Below are positions 1 through 5,891 of a stretch of DNA of 16,593 nt, piece after piece. The stretch is from Desulfobacterales bacterium (GTDB taxonomy: Bacteria; Desulfobacterota; Desulfobacteria; Desulfobacterales; SpSt-501). The stretch's first letter is position 1. Every line of letters starts with the position of its first letter. The stretch covers positions 1 to 16,593 of the forward strand of contig JALOOS010000006.1 in the NCBI GenBank assembly GCA_025454275.1. The letters are read 5' to 3'. The notes beneath the pieces are model-generated. The model saw only the letters and a program-made list of their open reading frames with translations, had not been told where the DNA came from and did no database searches. Made by a program: the position numbers and the translations under genes.

Positions 1-1425
1 CAGCTCCACCGCCGGCTCATAGCCGATGGCGATGAACACCCCGTCGGTCGGGAGCGTCGTGGTTTTCCGGCTGCGGTTGTTCCGCAGCAGGACCTCGCGC
101 ACGCGCTCCTCCCCGCGGATCTCCTGGATTTCGCTGTCCCAGAGAATCGGAATGTTGATTTCGGTCAGCTGCCGGGCCAGGACCTCCTGGGCCCGGAGGC
201 GGTCGCGGCGGTGAACCAGCGTGACCTTCACGCCCATGTGGTGCAGGTAGAGGGCCTCGGTCGCGGCGCTGTTGCCGCCGCCCACCATGAGGACGCGTTT
301 GCCCTTGAAAAGCGGTCCGTCGCAGGTGCTGCAGTAGCTGACCCCACGCCCGGCCAGGCGCGTCTCTCCGGGGACGTTCAGGTGCCGGTGGGTGGCGCCG
401 GTGGCGAGCAGGAGGGCTTTGGTCAGGAATTTCCGCCGGCTGGTCTGGACCATGAGCGGCTGCCCGTGCCGGATCTCCAGCACCGCCTCCCCTTGGTAAA
501 TCTGGACGTATTGCAGCGCATGGCTCACCATGATATCCACGAGGGTCTTGCCGCCGACCGAAGTGAAACCGGGATAGTTTTCGACGATCGGGGTGGTGGC
601 CACCTGCCCCCCGAGGGCCTGACGCTCGATAATCGCGGTCCGCAGGCCACTGCGGACGGCGTAGATGCCGGCCGTCAGCCCCGCCGGCCCGCCGCCCACG
701 ATCACGAGATCGGTCTCCACCTGCTGGGCGTCGCTTTCGGGGATGAAAATCGTCTGCGCCTCGAGCTTCTGGAGCGAGAGCATGAAGACCTCTTCCGCCT
801 GGGCCCCGTGGCCGATGAGCACCTCGTTGGCGAACGCCATCGGCACGCTGTGGGCCTCGTAGCGGTTGGCGAGATCGACCTGGGACTGGATGTCGATGAT
901 CTCAAGCGATACCTGCTCGGGCCGTTCGATGGCGGCCTTGACTCCGTTCACGGCCTGCTGCGGGCAGTAGGGACAGGTCGCGCTGACGAAGACCTTCACC
1001 TGCCGCGCCGAATCGATGCGCCCGAGCACCTTGCGGGACTGCTCCGTCACCTGGCTCTGTCCCATCCCGACCAGCATGAAGGTTTCGAGCAGCGTGCGCG
1101 CCTCCTCCCCCATGGGCGCCCCCAGCCACCGGATGGAATACCGCTCCGGGGCGATCAGAAGGGTCGGTGAGTGGGCGACCTTGTAACGGCGGGCCAGTTC
1201 ATGATCGAGCCCGTATTCCTTGAGAGTGATGCGGGGGGTCAGTTCGCGGAAGGCCCGGATGACCTGGCGGGTGGCTTGTACAAACACATCCTCCGGGCCG
1301 CGGTCGGCGAATAAAAGCAGCGGGATGTCGTGAGGGAGCTCCTCGAAGGTTTTGCGCAACTGTCGCAGATAGGCCTCGCCGGCCAACTCTCTTTCGCCTG
1401 CGCCCGGGGGCTGGGGCTGCTGCAT
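1..1425 (-). CDS. Glutaredoxin-like/thioredoxin reductase fusion flavoprotein (3' end off window)
   Basis: A pyridine-nucleotide disulfide oxidoreductase that should pass electrons from NADPH through FAD and a redox disulfide to an attached glutaredoxin-like domain. 475 codons are visible; the C-terminus lies beyond the left edge. Residues 1 to about 225 look like two tandem thioredoxin folds, as in the AhpF N-terminal domain: the first lacks a CxxC, the second has CPYC at 151-154 followed by a likely cis-Pro (SVPMAF). The reductase part starts near 235, with the FAD motif GGGPAG (244-249), active-site CSTCDG (365-370; CATCDG is more usual), NADPH motif GGGNSA (382-387) and HRRD (405-408). 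The ATG at 1425 follows AAGGAG at good spacing, and a promoter is visible upstream. AhpF is the nearest architectural analogue, but no ahpC is in the window, so the physiological partner (thioredoxin, peroxiredoxin or other) is open. Confidence 0.85.
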   Translation of the reverse strand, partial: MQQPQPPGAGERELAGEAYLRQLRKTFEELPHDIPLLLFADRGPEDVFVQATRQVIRAFRELTPRITLKEYGLDHELARRYKVAHSPTLLIAPERYSIRWLGAPMGEEARTLLETFMLVGMGQSQVTEQSRKVLGRIDSARQVKVFVSATCPYCPQQAVNGVKAAIERPEQVSLEIIDIQSQVDLANRYEAHSVPMAFANEVLIGHGAQAEEVFMLSLQKLEAQTIFIPESDAQQVETDLVIVGGGPAGLTAGIYAVRSGLRTAIIERQALGGQVATTPIVENYPGFTSVGGKTLVDIMVSHALQYVQIYQGEAVLEIRHGQPLMVQTSRRKFLTKALLLATGATHRHLNVPGETRLAGRGVSYCSTCDGPLFKGKRVLMVGGGNSAATEALYLHHMGVKVTLVHRRDRLRAQEVLARQLTEINIPILWDSEIQEIRGEERVREVLLRNNRSRKTTTLPTDGVFIAIGYEPAVEL

Positions 1426-1489
1426 GTCGATCGCTCCTTGGTCGAGGGTTGTCTATCGTCGTTGGGCACCGCCGGGGTGCACGGCGGCT

Positions 1490-1518
1490 ATCGTAAGAAT
1501 CCGGGACGGGCCTGTCAA
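1490..1518 (-). promoter_or_regulatory. Sigma70-type promoter for the thioredoxin reductase fusion gene
   Basis: Minus strand: -35 TTGACA at 1518-1513, a 17-bp spacer and -10 TACGAT at 1495-1490 (4 of 6 consensus). The predicted start near 1483 gives a leader of about 60 nt. The ispD stop codon TGA (1517-1515) lies inside the -35 box. Predicted by motif only. Confidence 0.6.
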
Positions 1519-2210
1519 TCCGCTCCGCAGGAGGCCGCCAGGGCTTCCGCCAGGCAGAGGTCTTCGGCGGTCGTGATCTTGATGTTGCGGCGGCTGCCGG
1601 GAACGAGGTGAACGGGGATTCCGAGGCGCTCGAGGAGCGCCGCGTCATCGGTGCCGCGAAACCCGACCCGCCGGGCCTCTTCGTGGCCGCGTCGGATCAG
1701 TTCGATACGGAAGGCTTGAGGCGTCTGGGCCAGCCATAGCCCCTCGCGCGCCAGCGTCGATGCGATGACACCGTCCGTCCCGCAGCGTTTCACGGTCTCC
1801 CAGACCGGCACCCCCGCAATCGCGGCGCCGTGGCGGCGGGCGGCTTCGACGCAGGCGCGCACGACGGCCGCCGAGACCAAAGGCCTGACGCCGTCGTGGA
1901 TGGCCACCACCCCCTGCGCGCATGGGATGGCGCAGAGGCCGTTGTAGACCGAATCCTGTCGCTGTTCGCCGCCGGCCACGAGGGTGACGGGTATCTTCAC
2001 TCCGGCCGGGGCCACGATGTCATCGCGGCAATAGTCGATATCCGCGGGGGCGACCACCAGCACGATGCCTCCGAAAAGGCCCTCGCAGGACGCCATGGCC
2101 CGCAGGGTGCGGGTGAGGACCGGCACCCCGGCCAGCAGACGGTACTGTTTGCGCTGAGCCCCCGTCAGGCGTGTTCCCTTTCCGGCCGCCACGATCAACG
2201 CATACGCCAT
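1515..2210 (-). CDS. ispD: 2-C-methyl-D-erythritol 4-phosphate cytidylyltransferase
   Basis: Cytoplasmic enzyme of the MEP isoprenoid pathway: it joins CTP and methylerythritol 4-phosphate to give CDP-methylerythritol. Its 231 residues match the usual 225-240. Family signatures run through the whole protein: nucleotide-binding LIVAAGKGTRL at the N-terminus with Lys in the RKQY segment, QDSVYNGL, HDGVRPLV, WLAQTPQAF, RGTDDAALLE and the C-terminal NIKITTAEDL. The ATG at 2210 is preceded by GGAGG, which can fold into a small hairpin (see 2211-2225). It follows the HPr-fusion gene by 52 nt and probably shares its transcript. ispF, often adjacent or fused, is not in the window. Confidence 0.95.
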   Translation of the reverse strand: MAYALIVAAGKGTRLTGAQRKQYRLLAGVPVLTRTLRAMASCEGLFGGIVLVVAPADIDYCRDDIVAPAGVKIPVTLVAGGEQRQDSVYNGLCAIPCAQGVVAIHDGVRPLVSAAVVRACVEAARRHGAAIAGVPVWETVKRCGTDGVIASTLAREGLWLAQTPQAFRIELIRRGHEEARRVGFRGTDDAALLERLGIPVHLVPGSRRNIKITTAEDLCLAEALAASCGAD

Positions 2211-2225
2211 GGAGGCTCAGCCTCC
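2211..2225 (-). promoter_or_regulatory. Hairpin enclosing the ispD Shine-Dalgarno sequence
   Basis: On the minus strand GGAGGC, a TGA loop and GCCTCC form a perfect 6-bp stem that ends directly at the ispD ATG. The GGAGG is the only good ribosome binding site, so the stem would hide it unless opened. The structure is read directly from sequence; a regulatory effect is inferred. Confidence 0.5.
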
Positions 2226-2262
2226 CCGAACGGCGGAGCGGCGTTGCGGAGCCGCCCCGTCC

Positions 2263-3594
2263 CTATTTGAGATACTTGAGCTCTCTGGGCAGAGGGATCC
2301 CCTTGCCCATGAGATCTTCGCCGTAGTTGACACCTGCCAGGATCTCGATATCCTTCAGCGTGCGCGCATCGCCCTCGAACACGACCTCCTTGATATTTTC
2401 CTTCTGGATTTTACCGCCCGCCCACTGCATGTCGAGGACACTGCCGGCGTCGAAGCGGTCCGCCCCGACCACGAGCTCCACCTGCCCGCCGTAGTGCTGG
2501 ACGATTTTCGCAACCAGCAGGCTCGGGCGGGAGTGGAAACCGAGCTTTTGGGGCACCCCGACCCGGATGGAGGAGCGCTCGATATTCTCGTTCAGGATCA
2601 CGCGGGCGTGCTCTTTGCCGAGCACCAGAAAATGACAGACGTAGTAGAGGCCGTAGTTGATGGTGCAGTCGAGCAGCCGGGCCGGGTCGATGAGGGCCGC
2701 GAGCTGCTCCTGGACCCGTTTGTAGGTGTTCTTGTATCCCGCCGCATGCAGGTGCCGCTCGTAGAAATGCAGCAGCCGTCCCACCATTTGAAACAGGTGG
2801 AAAATCACCGAGAAAAAACCGCGCAGCTGCTTGAGCTTGCGGTTGCCGAACTGGAACCCGCCGTGGATGACATAGGTGTCGAAGGAGGACTGCAGGTTGT
2901 GCACCAGCATTTCGTAGCGGCGGATCTCGACCTCGTTGATCTTCTCCGGGATGATCGCCCGGATCTCGGCCGGGCTGTAGCGTTCGTAGAATTTGATCTG
3001 GTCGAAGCTCTTCAGAATGTTCAGAAACTCGCTGGCGATCTTGACGATGTGCTGCTTCTCCTGGTCCTTGTTCTCGTCGTCGATGTCGTAGGCAAGGAGG
3101 GTGGAGGTCTGCAGGCTGGGAAAATCGGCATCGCGGAAGCGGCCGGCCGGCAAACCGATACCGAGCCGGCGCGCCTCTTCCAGGACGACCGGCGCCGTCT
3201 GGCGCAGGCACTGGTTCAAAAAGTCGAGCGCCGCATCTCCGTCGCTCTTGAATTCGGCGCTGTCCGGCAGATCGTAGTACTGGAGCCGGTTGGAGATGTG
3301 CTTCTGAAAATTGGAGGCCAGGCCGATGTGCCGCATGGCGGCGGTCAGCTCCCGAAAGAAGTACCAGTCTTTGTTGTTCTTGGCGCCGTGGTAGTCCAGG
3401 AAGTCCTCGAGCAGGGTCGAGGCCGATGCCAGCGTGGAGTAGAATTTCTGGGTGAAGGCCCCCGCCGGGTGTTCCGGACCGGCGATGAAAACGTTGCACT
3501 TCAGGAAGTCCTGGGAGAAGATAAGCACTTTGGCCGCAAAGGTGTCGGCCGCCGGCTCCGTCGCGGAGGAGGTCGATGAGGATCTGTAGTCCAT
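2263..3594 (-). CDS. Uncharacterised protein with C-terminal HPr-like phosphocarrier domain
   Basis: 443 residues. About 340 N-terminal residues are mostly helical-looking and rich in aromatic and charged residues, and I recognise no family in them. Residues about 343-425 resemble HPr, the PTS phosphocarrier: VPQKLGFHSRPS contains the phosphoacceptor-type His354 followed by Arg356-Pro357, and DAGSVLDMQ places Ser385 where HPr has its regulatory Ser46. An HPr fold with both sites kept suggests a phosphorylation-controlled regulator or phosphorelay member, but no Enzyme I, EIIA or HPr kinase gene is in the window. The ATG at 3594 has no good Shine-Dalgarno sequence and lies about 50 nt after the 3' end of rnpB, so readthrough from there is likely. 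ispD follows. No signal peptide or clear membrane segment. Confidence 0.75.
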   Translation of the reverse strand: MDYRSSSTSSATEPAADTFAAKVLIFSQDFLKCNVFIAGPEHPAGAFTQKFYSTLASASTLLEDFLDYHGAKNNKDWYFFRELTAAMRHIGLASNFQKHISNRLQYYDLPDSAEFKSDGDAALDFLNQCLRQTAPVVLEEARRLGIGLPAGRFRDADFPSLQTSTLLAYDIDDENKDQEKQHIVKIASEFLNILKSFDQIKFYERYSPAEIRAIIPEKINEVEIRRYEMLVHNLQSSFDTYVIHGGFQFGNRKLKQLRGFFSVIFHLFQMVGRLLHFYERHLHAAGYKNTYKRVQEQLAALIDPARLLDCTINYGLYYVCHFLVLGKEHARVILNENIERSSIRVGVPQKLGFHSRPSLLVAKIVQHYGGQVELVVGADRFDAGSVLDMQWAGGKIQKENIKEVVFEGDARTLKDIEILAGVNYGEDLMGKGIPLPRELKYLK

Positions 3595-3644
3595 GATGTG
3601 CGTACGATCGATGGCCAGTGGACGTCGGACGGGAGCAGGCGGCC

Positions 3645-4032
3645 GGAGCAGCCCGTAAGCCGAATTCCGTTCCCGGACCGGGTTACCCCGTGCCGGGCGG
3701 TGATCATTCCTCTGGGATGCCGGTTGCCCGGCACCTCGTGCGACCTACCCGGGGGCTTGGGCGGGCCACCCTCAGGCGCCCCTCTATTTGGTCTTGCACC
3801 GGGTGGGGTTTGCCGAGCCCTCCGGTCACCCGGAGGACTGGTGCGCTCTTACCGCACCTTTTCACCCTTACCCCCGGCAGCGACCCCCCGCAAAGGGGGC
3901 GTGCCGAGGGCGGTGTACTTTCTGTTGCACTTTCCTTCGCGTTGCCGCGACTCCCCGTTAGGGAGCACCCTGCCCTGCGGTGTTCGGACTTTCCTCCGGC
4001 GCATGCACGCCGGCGATCACCCGGACTCCTCC
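3645..4032 (-). ncRNA. rnpB: RNase P RNA, bacterial type A
   Basis: Catalytic RNA of RNase P, which trims the 5' leader from pre-tRNAs. On the minus strand the conserved 5' block GAGGAAAGTCCG (3996-3985) is followed by GCAGGGCAGGGTGC, GTGCAACAGAAAGTA, GTAAGGGTGAAAAGGTGCGG, AAGACCAAATAGAGGGG and the 3' block GGAATTCGGCTTACGGG. P1 can be drawn between 4032-4022 and 3655-3645 with a single G-G mismatch, which sets the ends; a P3 hairpin (CCGGCG/CGCCGG) follows. The first 16 nt overlap the last codons and stop of the upstream zinc-ribbon gene. There is no T-tract after the 3' end. A weak internal promoter (TTGCCC-17-TTTACT) lies in that gene, so either co-transcription with processing or independent initiation is possible. 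Confidence 0.95.
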
Positions 4033-4763
4033 GACCGCTCCTCGTCATTGTCCCAGTAAATGATTCTGTCACAGTTGGGGCAATTCTTCAAGCGATCCTG
4101 CCGCTGCAGCTCGTTGTACATCTGGGGAGGGATGTTGACGTGGCAGCCGCCGCAGACGGCCGCCCGGACCTCGACCAGCGCGACGCCGTCGCTCTTGCGG
4201 TCCCTGATGCGGCGGTAGAGGGCGAGAACGTCGGGAGGGATCCGGCCGGTGACCTCACCGGCCGAAGCCTTCACCGATTCCAGGCGGACCTGCGCGGCCT
4301 GCGCCTCTTCCCGCACCTGATCCATTTCCATGCGGATTTCCGCTGCGCGACGCTCGCCCTGTGTCTGATTCTCACGGAGAAAGGACTGGGCGGCCTGGAT
4401 CTCATCCAGGCAGGCGATCATCTCGTCTTCCAGCTGCGAGCCGATGAGGGACAGATCGTCGATCTCCTTCAAACCGGACTGGTACTCTTTGTTGGTCTTC
4501 ACCGCCCGCAGCTTTTCGTGGCTCTTTGCGATCCGCTCCTGGTGGCTCTTCAGCTCGGCCTCCTGGGCGCGGTATTTCTTCTGGAGCTCCTGCTGCAGCC
4601 GCTGAGCGGCACCGATCGGCTCTTCGCTCTCCCGCAGACGGGCAAGGAGGGCATCGGTCCGTCCCTGGACCCCGCCGAGGATGGCGGTCAGGCGGCGGGC
4701 CTCCAGTTCCAGTTTCTGCAACCGGCCCAACGTGCGGATCACTTCACGTATCGTTGCTGCCAT
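4017..4763 (-). CDS. Coiled-coil protein with C4-type zinc ribbon (COG1579-like)
   Basis: 248 residues from the ATG at 4763. Residues about 5-180 are a long heptad-like, Glu/Lys/Arg/Gln-rich coiled coil. The C-terminal third carries a four-cysteine zinc ribbon, with Cys204/Cys207 (CGGC) and Cys228/Cys231 (CPNC). This is the layout of the COG1579 family, thought to bind nucleic acid or protein but without a firm role. I prefer 4763 because GGAG lies 8 nt upstream and the protein then begins as family members do; an in-frame GTG at 4820, overlapping the previous stop as GTGA, would add 19 Pro/Gly/Arg-rich residues. It follows the Nif3-like gene closely, an arrangement seen in related bacteria. 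The stop codon lies inside rnpB. Confidence 0.85.
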   Translation of the reverse strand: MAATIREVIRTLGRLQKLELEARRLTAILGGVQGRTDALLARLRESEEPIGAAQRLQQELQKKYRAQEAELKSHQERIAKSHEKLRAVKTNKEYQSGLKEIDDLSLIGSQLEDEMIACLDEIQAAQSFLRENQTQGERRAAEIRMEMDQVREEAQAAQVRLESVKASAGEVTGRIPPDVLALYRRIRDRKSDGVALVEVRAAVCGGCHVNIPPQMYNELQRQDRLKNCPNCDRIIYWDNDEERSEESG

Positions 4764-4816
4764 GCCTCCATCTCCATCACCGCCCGGTACCGGCTGCAGC
4801 CGTATTCGAGGCGGCC

Positions 4817-5629
4817 TCACAGCAGGATGAACGGATCCTTTTCCAGCGGGCAGGCCTCGACGCGCACAGCGAGACCGCGGCGGGCGAATTCACGGGTCAG
4901 CCTCCCGGCAACGGCCTCCTTCATGAGGTGCTCGGAGTGGTAATGCCCGACATCGATCAGGCTGCGTCCGGCCTCTTCCACGGCTCGCGCCTCGTGGTAT
5001 CCCAGGTCCCCGCTGATGAACACCTCGGCCTCGGATCGCAGAAAACGGGCAACCAGGCTGCGGCCGCTTCCGGTGGAAACGGCCACGCAGCGCACCACGG
5101 CGTCGAGCGCACCGGCCGCCCGCACGCTCGGCGCGTTCAGACGCTGCTTGACGTCGCGGGCCAGCCGGTCCACCCGCCTGGGCCGCGCGAGATCACCGAT
5201 ACGACCGATCCCGGGACCGGCGGGCGGCGCCGTCTCCGTTGCTTCCGACAGCGGCCTCAGCCGCTGCAATCCCAGCCGCCGTCCCAACAGATCGTTGAGC
5301 CCCTGCGGAACCGCATCGAGGTTCGTGTGCAGGCTGACGACGTTGAGCCCATGCCGCAGGGCCTCTCCGACGGCAGCCCCGATCGGGGTCGAGAGATCGA
5401 TCCGCTGCAGCGCGCGGAACAGCAGCGGGTGGTGGGTCACGAGCAGGTCGATGCCGGCCTTGCGTGCCGCGCGGATCACCTCCGGGCTCGGGTCCAGTGC
5501 CACCCACACCCGCGCCACGGCGGCGTTCGGATCGCCCACCTGCAGTCCGACATTGTCCCATGACTCCGCCGCGGACGACGGCGCGATCCGCTCTAGAACG
5601 GCGGCAATTTCTTTGAGTTTGACGGCCAT
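4817..5629 (-). CDS. Nif3/YbgI-family dinuclear metal-centre protein
   Basis: 270 residues, typical of the short form without a PII-like insert. The family forms toroidal hexamers with a two-metal site in each subunit; its substrate is unsettled, and the 'GTP cyclohydrolase I type 2' name in databases is weakly founded. Metal ligands are visible: His66/His67 in VTHHPLLF, Asp105 in HTNLDA, and His229 and Glu233 in GHYHSEH. Other signatures are SWDNVGLQVGD near the start and GDLGYHEA. The start at 5629 is chosen because the conserved N-terminus begins there, and an upstream in-frame start would run into the tRNA gene. The Shine-Dalgarno sequence is weak. The zinc-ribbon gene follows. Confidence 0.9.
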   Translation of the reverse strand: MAVKLKEIAAVLERIAPSSAAESWDNVGLQVGDPNAAVARVWVALDPSPEVIRAARKAGIDLLVTHHPLLFRALQRIDLSTPIGAAVGEALRHGLNVVSLHTNLDAVPQGLNDLLGRRLGLQRLRPLSEATETAPPAGPGIGRIGDLARPRRVDRLARDVKQRLNAPSVRAAGALDAVVRCVAVSTGSGRSLVARFLRSEAEVFISGDLGYHEARAVEEAGRSLIDVGHYHSEHLMKEAVAGRLTREFARRGLAVRVEACPLEKDPFILL

Positions 5630-5640
5630 GGCGCCGGGTC

Positions 5641-5678
5641 CGATCCAAACGAAAGGCGTGGGTCGAAAAACCCGCGCC
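5641..5678 (-). terminator. Probable intrinsic terminator after tRNA-Met
   Basis: On the minus strand GGCG-C-GGGT, loop TTTTCG, ACCC-A-CGCC forms an 8-bp stem with one C-A mismatch (5678-5655), followed by a broken T-rich tail, TTTCGTTT. The position is right for ending the tRNA transcript, though it lies just before the Nif3-like gene. Confidence 0.4.
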
Positions 5679-5728
5679 TGCAGACACCGGGTCCCGCATG
5701 AGCGGTCTCCGGGCACCCATCGCTGAAA

Positions 5729-5801
5729 TGGGCCCACCTGGGATCGAACCAGGGACCGACCGGTTATGAGCCGGTGGCTCTGCCAGCTGAGCTATGGGCC
5801 C
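5729..5801 (-). tRNA. tRNA-Met (anticodon CAT)
   Basis: A 73-nt cloverleaf with all arms paired: acceptor GGGCCCA/TGGGCCC, D stem GCTC/GAGC, anticodon stem ACCGG/CCGGT with loop CTCATAA (anticodon CAT at positions 34-36), and T arm CCTGG-TTCGATC-CCAGG. The 3' CCA is not encoded, so it must be added by the nucleotidyltransferase. The fully paired first acceptor base pair (G1-C72) argues against initiator tRNA, leaving elongator Met. Ile2, decoding AUA after lysidine modification of C34, is a less likely alternative. Confidence 0.93.
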
Positions 5802-5811
5802 GTGATCACCG

Positions 5812-5827
5812 CCGATAGGTCTATCGG
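5812..5827. repeat. 16-bp perfect dyad over the -10 region of tRNA-Met
   Basis: CCGATAG-GT-CTATCGG (plus strand) is a perfect inverted repeat with 7-bp arms and a 2-bp centre, a geometry typical of a dimeric regulator site. It covers the proposed -10 box. Whether any protein binds it cannot be told from sequence. Confidence 0.5.
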
Positions 5828-5846
5828 TCGTCGCTCGTTTTGTCAA
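5818..5846 (-). promoter_or_regulatory. tRNA-Met promoter
   Basis: Minus strand: -35 TTGACA (5846-5841), 17-bp spacer, weak -10 TAGACC (5823-5818). The predicted start is about 10 nt before the mature tRNA end. The perfect -35 supports it; the poor -10 does not. Confidence 0.5.
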
Positions 5847-5891
5847 GCAGGCCGCGGGCCGCGCCCCCCTTCCGACGCCGCTGACCGGGCC

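Noticed and set aside
211..1170. 319-codon open frame on the plus strand
   Set aside because: It lies antisense to the thioredoxin reductase fusion, whose motifs are clear; the translation is low-complexity and looks like a GC-rich shadow.
2209..3579. 456-codon open frame on the plus strand
   Set aside because: Antisense to the HPr-fusion gene, with Val/Leu/Asp-rich shadow sequence and no recognisable domain.
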